In this document: positions 1 through 10,500 of the stretch, in pieces
How positions within the stretch are numbered: the first letter of the stretch is position 1
Layout: every line of letters starts with the position of its first letter
Source: Streptomyces sp. I6
GTDB lineage: Bacteria; Actinomycetota; Actinomycetes; Streptomycetales; Streptomycetaceae
Direction of reading: 5' to 3'
Length of the DNA: 64,000 nucleotides
Assembly (NCBI GenBank): GCA_003725745.1
Contig: RHDP01000001.1
Location: 6,675,501 to 6,739,500 of the forward strand
Translations under genes and position numbers: made by a program
Notes under the pieces: model-generated
What the model saw: the letters and a program-made list of their open reading frames with translations, nothing else
The model's database searches: none
Told to the model about the DNA's origin: nothing

Positions 1-2142
1 TCGGCCGGCGTGGAGGACTCGTCGGAGGACAGATGGATGACGAGGTCGTCGAGCCGGGTGAGCAGTTCGTCCGGCGGGAGGTCGACATCGGCGAGGGTGC
101 GGACCGCGGTGCGCAGCCGTCCCATGGTGGCGGACGCCCTGATGCCGTGGCCGACGACGTCGCCGACGACGAGGGCGACACGCGCGCCGGACAACGGGAT
201 GACGTCGAACCAGTCTCCTCCCACGCCCGCTTCGCTGCCGGCGGGCAGATAGCGGGAGGCGATGTCGAGGGCGGGCTGCTCCGGCAGCGTGTGCGGGAGC
301 AGGCTGCGCTGCAGGGTCATCGTGGTGGTGCGCTCGCGGGTGAAGCGGCGCGCGTTGTGGATGCCGGTGGCGGCGCGGTGGGTCAGCTGCTCGGCGAGTT
401 GCAGGTCGTCCGGTGTGAACGGGTGCGGAGTGCGGCCGCGGGTGAACAGCGCGACTCCGAGAGTGGAGCCCGCCGTGAGCAGGGGGACGGCCATGAGGGT
501 GTGCGTGCCGGCCCGTTCCAGCCGCGCCGCCTCGGGATCGGCCGTCCTCCACTGGGCGAGGGACGGGTCGTCCATCCGGTACACGGCACTGCGGCCCGTC
601 GTCAGGCACCGGTTCAGCGGGGAGTGGGCGTGGTGGGTGACGGGGTCCGGCCCGGCCGGCGACGCAGTGCCCGGCGGATGCGAGCGGTAGGCGGTGCGCC
701 GCAGCGGGAGGGGGCCGGTCGGGCGGCTGTGCCGAGGGTTGCGCACAGATCGACGGCCGCGGTGTCCGCAAGCCGGGGAACGGCGGCGTCGGTCAGCTCC
801 TGCGCGGTGCGCTCCAGGTCGAGGGTGGTGCCGATCCCGGAGCCCGGGTCCTCCAGCAGCATCCGCTGCCGGGTGAGGTGGTGCTCGGGTTCCTCGGCGC
901 GGGCGTGGACGGTCAGGCACACGGCCCGGATGCCGCCGTCGTCGCCCCGGAGCGGTGTGGCGGTGGCGGGGCGGCCGGACTCCGCGCTGCTGCCCGTGGG
1001 GCGCAGGGCGATGGTCGTCTGCTGGGGGCGGCCGGTCCGCAGCACCAGGCTCATGGCACGCTCGGTGTCCTCGCTCACCGGGTCGGGAACGAAGTCCGTG
1101 AGACGCAGTCCGCGCATCCGGGCCTCGGGCAGCGACAGCGCGTGCTCCATCGCGGCGTTCGCCCGCAGCAGCCGGAGTTCGGGGTCGAAGACCGCGAACA
1201 TGCACGGGGACTGGGCGAACGCCCATGCCGCGAGCGCCTCGTCGGGGACCGGGCCGGTGGGCGGCGCCTCGCCGGCCGCGGGGCCCGGGTGCGGCGGCGC
1301 GGCCGCCGGGGTGCCGGCGTCCGGCGGCCCGCCCGCGGGGGACCCGCGTCCGGTGCCGCAGCGGCCGGAGGCTCATCCTCCGGAGGTTCCGGCTCCCGCG
1401 GCGCGGCGCCCGGAGCGCCGGCCACCGGAGCGCCGGCCACCGGAACCCCGGCCACCGGAGCGCCGCGGTCCGGCGGTCCGATGGCCGGCGTGCCGTGGTC
1501 CCCGGTCTCTGTGACCGGGGTCGCGCCGGACGGCGCGGGAGCGCCGGGCGCACTCTCCGGCGGGGCTGCGGCGGATGCCGACGTCCGCTCGGACGCGGCC
1601 GCTCTCGCGGGAACCGCCGCATCCTCGGACGCTGCCCCGGTATCAGGCGACCCCCCCTCCTCGGCCGGTGCCGCTCTCGCCACTGCCTCCGCGGCCCCGG
1701 ACGCGGTGGTCACCAGCCACTCGGTGACGCCGCCGGTGGTGGTCCGTCGGGTGGCGGTCAGCGGGAGGGCGACGTCGTGGCCGTCCCGGTGGCGCAGCGC
1801 CAGCGTGGCGCCGAGGTGCCCGGGCCACGGGACGGCAGGGGGCGCGACGGGTGCCGCGCCGCCGGCGAGGAGACCGGTGGCGGGCCGTCCCATGACGTCG
1901 GAGGGCGCGTACCCGAGCAGCCGGTGGGCGCCCTCGCTCCATCCCGTGACGATCCCCTGCTCGCTGATGACCGCCGTGGCGGCGGGCGGGAGTGGGCGCC
2001 CGGCGTCCTGCCCGGTGGTGCCGGGCCGTTCGCCGGGGACCGCGGCGGGAGGGTGTGCGTGGTCCGGCCGGCTGCCGGCCGGGGCGGGAGAGGGCTGCGG
2101 GGTTCCCGGAGGCTCGCCCGGTGAGGTGGGAAGACGTTCCAT
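1..2142 (-). CDS. PAS-PAS-GAF-SpoIIE type PP2C phosphatase (partial, two apparent frameshifts)
   Basis: Probable signalling Ser/Thr phosphatase of the RsbU/SpoIIE kind. The 3' end lies beyond the left edge. From the N-terminus: a PAS-like region (about residues 55-150), a long Ala/Pro linker with PVAGAPVAGAP-type repeats, a second PAS-like segment (FAVFDPELRLLRANAAMEHA), a GAF-like segment (TGRSAVYRMDDPSLAQW), then the start of a PP2C domain with GGDWFDVIPL and VALVVGDVVGHG, which carry metal-binding Asp residues. The domains lie in three different frames. Adding one base at the G5 run near 1337-1341 and one at the G5 run near 710-714 restores a single protein. Every domain reads well once corrected, so I favour sequence undercalls over a decayed gene. 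Start is ATG 2142; an alternative in another frame (2152) does not read into the PAS region. Confidence 0.7.
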
Positions 2143-2338
2143 CGCCGCTCATCTCGACCCTCTGCTAGTGGCGCGGCTCCCGCTGCCGGCGGGGGACCTC
2201 ACGGCCAGGGCTCTCGTCACCAGCATGATCCCGGGTGCCGTGGAACACCAACGCGGACGCCCCCGCGTCCCTGGCCGCCCACGGGGCGCGGGGCCGGGCG
2301 TCCATGAGCCGTGCGTGCGCGGCGGAGCCGGACGTCGC

Positions 2339-3484
2339 TCACGGACGCGGCGGCTGCGCCGTCGTCCCCGGCCCCCGGCTGTTGGGGCATGTCACGGCGA
2401 GCGCGGCGATGTCGTCGTCGAGCCGCCCGCCGCTGTAGCGGAGCAGGTCGTGGTGGAGCCGGTCCAGCAGGTCCCGCGGTGCCGCCGGGCCGTTGCGCAG
2501 CATCCACTCCGGCAGCGGGAAGAACGCGCCGGCGCGGTCCCGGGTCTCCGTCACGCCGTCCGTGTAGAGCAGCAGATGATCGCCCGGATCGAAGGGAACG
2601 GTGTCGACGTGGTAGCGGTCCCCGATGAGGGCCGCCAGATTCAGCGGCGGAGACGGGGTGGACGGCTCCAGGACGCGGATCTCACCGCGGTGTACGAGCA
2701 TCGGCGGGGGATGGCCGCAGTTGAGGATCCGGATGGTTCCGCCGTAGCGCGGGATCTCGACGAGCAGGGCGGTGGCGAAGTGCTCGGGGAGGTCCTGGGC
2801 GGGGAACGCGGCGGTGTAGCGGGTGATGCTGGTCTCCAGCCGCCGGGTGATCCCCCTGAGGTCGGGCTGGTCGTACGCGTTCTCCCGGAAGCAGTTGATC
2901 ACCGCCGAGGCGGCCCCGACCGCCGACAGCCCCTTGCCCCGGACATCGCCGATGAGCAGCCGTACGCCGTAGGGGGTGTCGGCCACCTCGTAGAAGTCGC
3001 CTCCGATCCGGGCCTGCTCCTGGGCCGCCAGGTACAGCGACTCGATCTCGACGTCGTTGATGCGGCTCGGCAGCGGGCGCAGCAGGACCTTCTGGGCGGC
3101 GTCGGCGACGAGCCGCACATGGAAGAGTGCCTCCTCCCGCCGGATCCTGACATGGCTCGCGTACCCGGCCGCCAGGGTCACCAGGATGATCGCGGCAGCG
3201 GTGTACGGCGTCCCCAGGTCGGTGTAGAAGAAGCTGAGGCTGACCATGACCACCAGGCAGAACGCCCCCAGCAGGAGTGTGGGGAGCACGGGCCACATGG
3301 CAGCGGCGAGCGCGGGTGCGGCGGGCAGCAGCCTGCTGAAGGCGATCTCCCTCGGTGTGGAGAACGCGAGGGAGGTGATGACGACGGTCAGGATCGCGGG
3401 CGACAGCAGGGCAGCCTGCCACCTGGCTCCGTAGAGACGACGAGGACGCCGCTGCCGACCGAACATGATCACAAAATGCATCAT
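2339..3484 (-). CDS. Membrane-anchored SpoIIE/PP2C phosphatase
   Basis: Integral membrane Ser/Thr phosphatase, likely acting on an anti-sigma-antagonist-type protein; the substrate is not identifiable here. Three or four N-terminal hydrophobic segments (for example AILTVVITSLAF and LLLGAFCLVVMVSLSFFY) are followed by a complete SpoIIE domain: IGGDFYEV, LLIGDVRGKG, LNCGHPPP, LLLYTDGVTE and a terminal LDDDIAALAV. These supply the usual acidic metal ligands. The upstream reading frame is open to 3559, but the MMHFVIM start at 3484 fits the usual short cytoplasmic N-terminus better; no strong Shine-Dalgarno is visible for either. Same strand as the larger phosphatase at 1-2142, 196 bases apart, so they may be co-transcribed. 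Confidence 0.85.
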   Translation of the reverse strand: MMHFVIMFGRQRRPRRLYGARWQAALLSPAILTVVITSLAFSTPREIAFSRLLPAAPALAAAMWPVLPTLLLGAFCLVVMVSLSFFYTDLGTPYTAAAIILVTLAAGYASHVRIRREEALFHVRLVADAAQKVLLRPLPSRINDVEIESLYLAAQEQARIGGDFYEVADTPYGVRLLIGDVRGKGLSAVGAASAVINCFRENAYDQPDLRGITRRLETSITRYTAAFPAQDLPEHFATALLVEIPRYGGTIRILNCGHPPPMLVHRGEIRVLEPSTPSPPLNLAALIGDRYHVDTVPFDPGDHLLLYTDGVTETRDRAGAFFPLPEWMLRNGPAAPRDLLDRLHHDLLRYSGGRLDDDIAALAVTCPNSRGPGTTAQPPRP

Positions 3485-4047
3485 ATCCGGGCAAAGAGGT
3501 GTTGGGGTGGGGCGGTCGGTGTGAGCTGATCGGCCGACGAGCCTGACCGCACCCCGCACCGGGAGGGGGCGTCTCCGGCCGGTGCCGGTGCCGGTGCCGG
3601 TGCCGGGTGCGGGCCGCGGGATGCGCCTCGATCAGTGCGAGTGCGAGTGGTGGGTGGTGGGTGGCGAGCGGTGGGTGCGAGTGGCGGGTGCGGGTGCGGC
3701 GGATGAACGGCCGGGGTGGCCCGGATTCCGTCCGGGGCCGGGGCGGCACCGCGGGGCCGGGGCGGAGCGGCCCGAGCGGCGGACGCGCCGGGGCGTCGAC
3801 CGCCCGTACCCGCGCTGCGCTGACAGGCTCTGGCCCGCTGCGGTGACCTGTTCGTGCCGCACGGTGCCCCGGACGGAGGCGCCGTGGCCGTCGTACCGCG
3901 CGGCTCGACCGGCACCGGGCACCGCTCGCCCGGCGGCCCGGGGCCGGCGGGCGCCGCACCGGGCCGGGGGATCGGCACCACGTGGCGGCCGCAGCGCCGT
4001 TCCTCCGGGGCAGGGCACCGGCGGCCGCAGCGGCGTCGGCCGCGCCG
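3485..4047. other. Intergenic stretch, GGTGCC tandem repeats
   Basis: No gene recognised. It holds four consecutive GGTGCC units at 3581-3604 and, from about 3640 to 3705, a G/T-rich patch of imperfect GGGTGC/GAGTGG words. It separates the operon ending at 4048 from the phosphatase at 2339-3484, which reads the same way, so it should contain the end of one transcript and the promoter of the next. I could not pick either with confidence. Confidence 0.5.
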
Positions 4048-5130
4048 TCAGTCCCTCCGGGCCACCAGGCGGTACGCGTTGCACAGTCCGAGGCGACCGG
4101 CGAAGGGCGCGACCGCCTGATCCAGCAGGGCCGCGCCCGCCAGCACCGGAACGCCCGCCAGCAGCGCGGCGCCCCGCAGCGCACGCCGCGCCGGACCGGC
4201 GGGCGGAAGCCACGGCAGGTCGTCCCGCGGCACGGCCCCTTCCAGCGCCAGCCACACGGCGGCCACCAGATCCACCGGCTCGTGCGCCGTCCGGTGCTGC
4301 TCCGCCAGCACCGTGAATCCCAGGTCCGACAGCGCTCCGCGCAGATTGCCCACCGGCATGAGATGGAGGTGCTGGGGCTGGAGCCAGGGCAGCCACCAGC
4401 GGCCGAGCAGGTGCGCGTACCGGCTCTCCGGGTCCGGCACCTCCACGACGAGCAGCCCGCCCGGCCGCAGCGACGTACGGGCCGCCGCCAGCTCCCGCAG
4501 GGGCTCCGTGCAGTGCTCCAGGTAGTGGAACAGGCTCACCGCGTCGTACTCCCCGGCGAGTTCCCGAGCCAGCTCCGTGAGGCCGCCGCGCAGGCCCCGT
4601 TCCACCCGCCCCCTGCGCTCGGCCACCTCGACCCCCTCGGACCGGTCGAGCCCGTCGAACGCCACCTCGGGCAGGAGCGTCCGGGCCACCTCGCAGAAGT
4701 GCCCGTGCCCGGTCCCCACGTCGAGCCACCGCTTCACCCCGCCGAGATGGGGCCGCAGGGCCTCCGCACGCCGCCGGTAGGACCTGGTGCGCCCGCCGAA
4801 CATCGCGTCCAGCTGCTGCTCGCCGAGCCGGTCGTAGAAGTCGCGGTAGTAGAAGTCGAGCCCCCGGGCGTTCAGCCGCGGGTTCTGGAAGAGATGGCCG
4901 CAGGAGCGGCAGCGGTCGACCCGGAAGCTCCCGGGCTTGTGCTGGAACAGATCCCGGGTCAGCAGATGCCCGCCGATCCGGACCGAGCCGCACCACGGGC
5001 AGCTGTGGCGCAGCGGCTCGAAGTACGCCCGTGGCCCGCCGGAAAGCGCGGCCCCGTACTCCGCCCGCAGTGCCGCCACGGTCGCCCGCCTGGCCCGGCG
5101 TCCTCGGGAGTGCTGCTCTCGGGACGTCAT
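4048..5130 (-). CDS. SAM-dependent methyltransferase with N-terminal zinc-finger-like Cys pairs
   Basis: Class I methyltransferase of 360 residues. The SAM-binding motif LDVGTGHGHF is at 136-145, with a later YDAVSLFHYLEH strand and LRPGGLLVVEVP. Two CxxC pairs (Cys44/Cys47 and Cys74/Cys77) resemble the N-terminal zinc-binding module of sugar and small-molecule C-methyltransferases. The start ATG overlaps the stop of the glycosyltransferase by 4 bases, so it is translationally coupled as the last gene of the six-gene synthase operon. It probably methylates the lipid/polyketide product or its sugar; the acceptor cannot be read from sequence. Confidence 0.85.
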   Translation of the reverse strand: MTSREQHSRGRRARRATVAALRAEYGAALSGGPRAYFEPLRHSCPWCGSVRIGGHLLTRDLFQHKPGSFRVDRCRSCGHLFQNPRLNARGLDFYYRDFYDRLGEQQLDAMFGGRTRSYRRRAEALRPHLGGVKRWLDVGTGHGHFCEVARTLLPEVAFDGLDRSEGVEVAERRGRVERGLRGGLTELARELAGEYDAVSLFHYLEHCTEPLRELAAARTSLRPGGLLVVEVPDPESRYAHLLGRWWLPWLQPQHLHLMPVGNLRGALSDLGFTVLAEQHRTAHEPVDLVAAVWLALEGAVPRDDLPWLPPAGPARRALRGAALLAGVPVLAGAALLDQAVAPFAGRLGLCNAYRLVARRD

Positions 5131-6407
5131 CCGGCCTCCCGGCCCTCGGGGTCCTGACGGTTCTCAGGGATGCGAGGCGTCTCGCTCATTCGTTCGAGGT
5201 GGTCTGCCGCGGCCGAGGCTCCGCCCGCCGCGCGCAGGGCCGATCCCACGGCACGGGCGGCGGCCCGGTGGCCGGGGTCGTACAGCACGGCGTCCACGGC
5301 GGACCCGATACGGGCCGCGGTGGCCCGCCCGAACCGGACGCGGACCCCGGCACCCGCGTCGCAGACCTGTGCGGCGACGACCGGCTGGTCGTCCCGGATC
5401 GGCGCCACGACGAGGGGGACTCCGTGCCCCAGCGCCTCGACCACCGTGTTGTGACCGGCATGGCAGACCACGGCGTCGACGTGCCCCAGCAAGGCGAGCT
5501 GCGGTACGGCGGGGAGGGCGAGCAGATCCCCGTCCGGCCGGACACCACCAGCCCCCGCCCCCGCCTCCGGGGACGCGTCGCATGCCCCGGTGGTGCGGGG
5601 GCGGTCGGCGAGGGCGCCCTCCGGGTCGACGACGACGGCCTGCAACCGGTCCGCGCGGGCCCGCAGGGCCTCGGCGCACGCCCTGAGGAAGCGCCCACCG
5701 GCACCGGTGTTCGCGGTGCCGAGGGTGACCAGTACCGTCGCCCGCCCGGGGTCCAGCCATTCCCAGGGGAAGTCCGCGGGCGAGGGACGGGCGCCCAGCG
5801 AAGGGCCCACCCAGCGGATCGCGTCACCGCCCCGGGCGGGCGGCCCGGTCAGCTCCGGCACGGTGAAAGCCAGCACCAGGCGCGGGGAGAACCGCGGATC
5901 CGCCGCGCCCGCCGGGTCCCCGATGCGCGACCGCAGCTCCCGCAGCAGCCCGTCGATCCACGCGGCGGCCTTGGGCATGCCCGCCAGCGCGTCCGTGAAC
6001 TCGGCCGGCGTCGTCGCCGACGTCGCCCACGGCACTCCGAGCCGCTCCGCCACCAGTGCCCCCGCCGGCGCCTGCTGGTCCGCGACGACCACATCGGGCC
6101 GGAACGCCAGCACCGCATCCCGTACGCCGTCGGCCATCGCGTCCGCGAGCGGCACCAGGAACCGCTCCCACAGGAACCGCAGGGCCTCCGGTCCCCGGAT
6201 GTCCGCCGGCCTGACGGGGCGGTCCGCCTCGGCCCAGGACGCCGGTGAAGGGAAGACGTGCGCGTCCGGCCCGGCGAGACGGTGCACCAGCTCGGGCACC
6301 CCCGCCCAGGCCACCGGATGGCCGCGGGCGGCCAGCTCCGCGGCGACCCCCACCAGCGGATTGACGTGGCCCACGAGCGGGGGCACGACGAACAGGAAGC
6401 GGCTCAC
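5127..6407 (-). CDS. UGT/MGT-family glycosyltransferase
   Basis: GT-B fold glycosyltransferase of 426 residues, expected to move a sugar from a nucleotide donor onto a hydrophobic acceptor. The N-terminus has the family opening FVVPPLVGHVNPLVGVAAELAARGH. The C-terminal donor-binding signature CHAGHNTVVEALGHGVPLVV is near residues 315-335 and is followed by the conserved DQPVVAAQV. TVLVTLGT marks the start of the second Rossmann lobe. It overlaps the upstream hydrolase and the downstream methyltransferase by 4 bases each. Its place in the operon suggests that the synthase product is glycosylated. Confidence 0.9.
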   Translation of the reverse strand: MSRFLFVVPPLVGHVNPLVGVAAELAARGHPVAWAGVPELVHRLAGPDAHVFPSPASWAEADRPVRPADIRGPEALRFLWERFLVPLADAMADGVRDAVLAFRPDVVVADQQAPAGALVAERLGVPWATSATTPAEFTDALAGMPKAAAWIDGLLRELRSRIGDPAGAADPRFSPRLVLAFTVPELTGPPARGGDAIRWVGPSLGARPSPADFPWEWLDPGRATVLVTLGTANTGAGGRFLRACAEALRARADRLQAVVVDPEGALADRPRTTGACDASPEAGAGAGGVRPDGDLLALPAVPQLALLGHVDAVVCHAGHNTVVEALGHGVPLVVAPIRDDQPVVAAQVCDAGAGVRVRFGRATAARIGSAVDAVLYDPGHRAAARAVGSALRAAGGASAAADHLERMSETPRIPENRQDPEGREAG

Positions 6408-7270
6408 GGGGCGTTCACCTCCGCCGGCACGGCCACCGCCCGGCGTCCTCGTCCGGGCCCCCTGCCGGGGCCGCCGGCCGCGGAGTGCTCAGCGATCCAC
6501 GCGAGGACCTCATCGCGTACCCGGCCCGGGGCCTCCACCAGCACCGAGTGCTCATGGCCCGGCACCAGGACCGTCCTGCTGCGCGGCAGCAGGGAGCCCA
6601 GCCACGGGGCCTGTTCGCACAGGTCGGAGTCGCCCCCGTACACGGCGAGCACCGGGCGGTCCAGCAGGCGCAGCGCGTCCTCGGTGACCGGGTCGCAGAC
6701 GGTGAGCTCCTCGGCGATCGCGGTGTCCCGCACCAGCCTGCCCGCGGACCTCGCCAGCCGGGCCGTGCGGCGGCCCCGGTGCGCGGCGATCCAGTCGAGC
6801 GCCTCGCTCTCGTTGACGGTCATCTCGTGCCGCACCCGGTCCAGCAGCCCGGCGATCTTGCGCGCCCAGGAGGCCGTGGCCGGCTCGGACTCGACGACCG
6901 AGATGCTGGCGACCCGGTCCGGGTGGCGCAGGGCGTAGCCGAAGGACACCGTGCCGCCGAACGAGTTGCCGACCAGATGCACCGGGCCGGGGACCTCCAG
7001 ACGGTCCAGCAGTGCACCGAGATCGTCCGTGAACCTTCCGAGGCCGTAGCCGCTGGCCGGTCTCCCGCTGCGGCCGTGTCCCCTGTGGTCGTACATGACG
7101 ACGTCCAGCCCGGCCGCGGCGAACGCGGGGGCCACGGTGAAGTAGTAGCTGGCCAGGCTGTCGGTGAGCAGCCCGTGCAGCAGGACGACGGTCTCCCGGG
7201 CCCTCCGCGCGTCGGGTGGGCCGAGCCGCTGGACGTGGAGGCGGACACCGGCGGTGTCGATGATCGCCAT
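6404..7270 (-). CDS. Alpha/beta-fold hydrolase
   Basis: Cytoplasmic serine hydrolase of 288 residues. It has the oxyanion-loop region VVLLHGLLTD, a YDHRGHGRSG strand and the nucleophile elbow GNSFGG (Ser near residue 102). Probable acid and base residues are in VYGGDSD and GHEHSVL (near 245). It begins 3 bases after the ACP stop and overlaps the glycosyltransferase start by 4. In this operon it most likely acts as a stand-alone thioesterase releasing or editing the acyl chain, because neither multienzyme shows a thioesterase domain. That role is inferred from context only. Confidence 0.85.
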   Translation of the reverse strand: MAIIDTAGVRLHVQRLGPPDARRARETVVLLHGLLTDSLASYYFTVAPAFAAAGLDVVMYDHRGHGRSGRPASGYGLGRFTDDLGALLDRLEVPGPVHLVGNSFGGTVSFGYALRHPDRVASISVVESEPATASWARKIAGLLDRVRHEMTVNESEALDWIAAHRGRRTARLARSAGRLVRDTAIAEELTVCDPVTEDALRLLDRPVLAVYGGDSDLCEQAPWLGSLLPRSRTVLVPGHEHSVLVEAPGRVRDEVLAWIAEHSAAGGPGRGPGRGRRAVAVPAEVNAP

Positions 7271-7273
7271 CGG

Positions 7274-7597
7274 TCAGGACGCTCCCGCGCTCTTCAGGCA
7301 GCTCGCCACGTGCTCGACCAGCCGGCCGACGGTCAGCTCGATGATGTCGTCGAGCTCCATGGAGGCCACGAACTCGGCGAAGTTGACGTCGCGCCCGTAC
7401 CGGGCCTCCAGATGGCCGGCGAGGGTGACCAGGTCGATGCTCTCGAACTCCAGGTCCCTGCCGAACCGGGTCTGCGTTCCGACGTCGGCGCCGTCGAGGC
7501 CGTCGTCCTCGAGAACCTCCGCGATCATGGCCGTGATGTCGGCGAGTATCGCGTCCTCGTCCGCCCCCGGCGGACCCGCCGGATGAGTCGTGGTCAC
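7274..7597 (-). CDS. Discrete acyl carrier protein
   Basis: ACP of 107 residues. The core FGRDLEFESIDLVTLAGHLE contains the expected phosphopantetheine-attachment Ser (near residue 53) in an F-E-S-I-D context rather than the common L-G-x-D-S-L. The C-terminal half (DVNFAEFVASMELDDIIELTVGRL) follows the four-helix ACP pattern. The start is GTG 7597: it overlaps the stop of the preceding synthase as GTGA and has GGAGGACAG just upstream. It could be loaded by the PPTase domain at the C-terminus of the adjacent synthase, and could supply or receive the chain or act with the hydrolase and glycosyltransferase. Confidence 0.9.
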   Translation of the reverse strand: MTTTHPAGPPGADEDAILADITAMIAEVLEDDGLDGADVGTQTRFGRDLEFESIDLVTLAGHLEARYGRDVNFAEFVASMELDDIIELTVGRLVEHVASCLKSAGAS

Positions 7598-10500
7598 GTC
7601 CTGTCCTCCTCCTCGTGTCCGTTCCGGTGCCGTTCCGGTCCCTCGGTCCACGCCACGACGTACGAGCGCGGGGGAAGTCCCGGGGGGTTGCCCACCTCTT
7701 CGCACCTGACCCGGTACGCCCGGACCGGCGTGCCCGGGGCGCCGCGCACCTCGACCGCCAGCCGGTCCCCGGACGCCACCACGACGGCGAAGTCCTTGGG
7801 ACGGCCGTCGAATCCGGTCCCCTCCGCCTTGGCCGCCGCCTCCTTCGCCGCCCAGAAGCGGGTGAACCACAGCGCCGCCGAAGCGCCCGCCCGCCCGTCG
7901 CCGCCCGTGCCGGTCCGGGTGCGGCAGGCCGTCAGCAGCTCGCGCTCACCGGGTGTCAGGGCCGCGGCCAGCGTGGCGCCGGACGGCTCGGCGACCTCCT
8001 CGATGTCGATGCCCGGACCGGTGACCGCGCCCCCGCCCGGGAGCGGCCGGTACGGGCGCACGATCGCCGCGGCCGCCTCGGCCCGGTGGGCGAGGGAGAC
8101 GGCCAGCGGCGGCAGGGTCCGCCCGTGCGTCCCGGTCACCCGGGGGCGTCCCCGCTCGTCGTTGCCCACGCTCAGCTCGGCGGGGAAGACCGGGCCCTCA
8201 CCCCGCTGCCACAGCCACTGCCGTACGGCGTCCTTGGCGGCGATCCGGCCGAGCAGCCACTGCCGGCGGCCGCGTGGCGAGTGCCGTTCGTACGCGGCGC
8301 GTTCGGCGCTTCCGAGCATGTTGCGCATGATCAGGTCGCGTGACGCCAGGTCCGGCCAGCGCTCGTGCACCAGTGCCCAGCCGCCGGGGCGGGCCTCCGA
8401 CAGCGTGTGGCGCTCCGGGAAGCGCTCGACCGGACGCGTGTGCGGGTCGTTGTCGAACCGGCGGTCCTGCCAGCCGGTCAGCTCCGCCCAGACACGGCCG
8501 CCGGTGGTCAGCTGGGCATCCGCCTCCAGGAGGTCCCCGGTGAGCGAGGTGACGCGGACCAGGCACTCCACCGCGCTGCCGGGCCGCGGCGCGGGACCGA
8601 AAAACCGCATCTGCCGCATCCGCACCGGGAACACCACCGTCCGCTCGGTGCCGGTCGCCATGATCCAGTAGCCGAGGACCTGCCCGACGTTGTCCAGCAG
8701 CGCGCCCGGCGCCGGTGGCGTCGTCAGCAGCGCACGGACGTGCCGCCGGCCGATGCCCCGCAGCGCGGTGACCCCCTGGTACGCGGGGCCGTGGAACATC
8801 CAGCGCTCGGAGTACAGCTGGGCGGCCGAGTGGTCCGGCGCGCGTTCGTCGCCGCATCCCGCCGGATCCCAGGGACGCGGGGGCGCGGGGTACCGCGCGG
8901 CGACCTCCACGACGCCGCGGGCGTGCGGCCCGAAGGACACGGCCACCCGCCCCGGGCCCGCGGGGGCGGTGCCGACCGCCACGTCCGCGGGCTCGGCGGC
9001 GGACAGCCACCGGTCGAACCGGGCGTCGTGCACGGCGACCGCGCGCGTGCCCGGCGCACTGCGCTCGGCCGCCTCCATCAGGTGGTGGACGATCGTCGTG
9101 GCCGGGACGACGGGCCATCGGTCGGCCACCTCCGGCCAGTCCGCCCGCTGCCGGAAGAAGCAGTGGTCGAGCAGGTACGGCATCGCCGCGGTGCCCACCC
9201 GGACCGGGTACTCCGAGCGGCCGCCGGGCACCGCGGGGGCCGCCCCGTCCGGCGGTGCGCCCGAGGGCGCGGCCGGACCGGCGCCGGAGGACGGGCGGAC
9301 CGGGCGGGCCCCGGGAGACCGGTGCGAGGGAACGGCGGCGCGGGCGTGCGCCGCGCCGCCGGGCCGGCGAACCGGCGTGGGGCGGCGGCCGGCCGCCTCG
9401 ATGAGTTCGGCGGCGGTGGCCGCCGTCTCCCGCATCAGCGCGTCCAGCTCCGCCAGCGCGGGGAAGCGGTCCGCGGGGCGCCAGGCCCCGGTGCCGGTGC
9501 CGGTGCCGGTCCCGGTGCCGGTTCCGGGCCCGGTTCCGGTGCGCTGTCCGCCGCCGTCGGCAGCGGGCAGCGCCGCGGCCCCGGCGACGGCGTGTCCTGC
9601 CGTACCCGCGCCGGCCGGTCCCGCCGTACCCGCGCCGGCCGGTGGCGGAGCAGCGGTCCCGGGCACGGCCGTCTCGGCCGCGGCGTCCCCGCGCCCGGCC
9701 CGCAGCGACAACCGCAGCCCGGCGAGCACCCCCGGATCCAGCGAGACCAGTCCGCCGCCCAGGTCCAGACGTACCGGAAGCCGCGGCGGGACGGCGCCGG
9801 CCGCGCCACCGCCACCGTGACCGGCCGGCGCGGAGGCGGAGACGGGCCCGGCGGGCGCGCCTCCGGCATCGGCGCGGGTGGCGCGCCCCCGGCGCTCCGG
9901 CGCCCCGGCCGGCGCGGTGCCACGGCGGTCGACCACGCCGGGGTCGACCGCCGCGCCCACCGCCCACAGGGCCACCGCGACACGTCTGAGCTGGGCCAGG
10001 CCCGGCCGGTGCGGCGAGTTGGCGGCGACGGCGAGATGGTCCCGGCCAGCCAGCGTGTCCCCGATGAGCGACGCCAGGGCTCCCGTACCGACCTGGACGA
10101 AGGCCCGGAACCCCGCCGCGTACAGCGCCTCCGTCAACTGGCGGAAGCGCACCGGCTCCAGCAGATGGCGGACGAACAGTTCCCGGACCGCGGCCTCGTC
10201 ACCGGGGAAGGGGGACGCCGTCGTGCCCGACCAGACCGGCACGGTCGGCGGGTGCAGCGCGAAGCGCTCCGCCGCGGCGCGGAACGGCCCCAGCGAGGGC
10301 TCCAGCATGGGCGTGTGGAATCCCGAGCGGAACGGCAGCACGCGGCACAGCACGCCCTGCGTGCGGAAGACGCGCACGAACTCCCCGACCGCGTCCGGCG
10401 GCCCGCAGACCATCGACTGGCTCGGCGCGTTGTCGTGGGACAGGGTCACCGGCAGCCGAAGGGCCGCCAGACCCGCCAGGACCCGGTCCGCCGAAGCCCC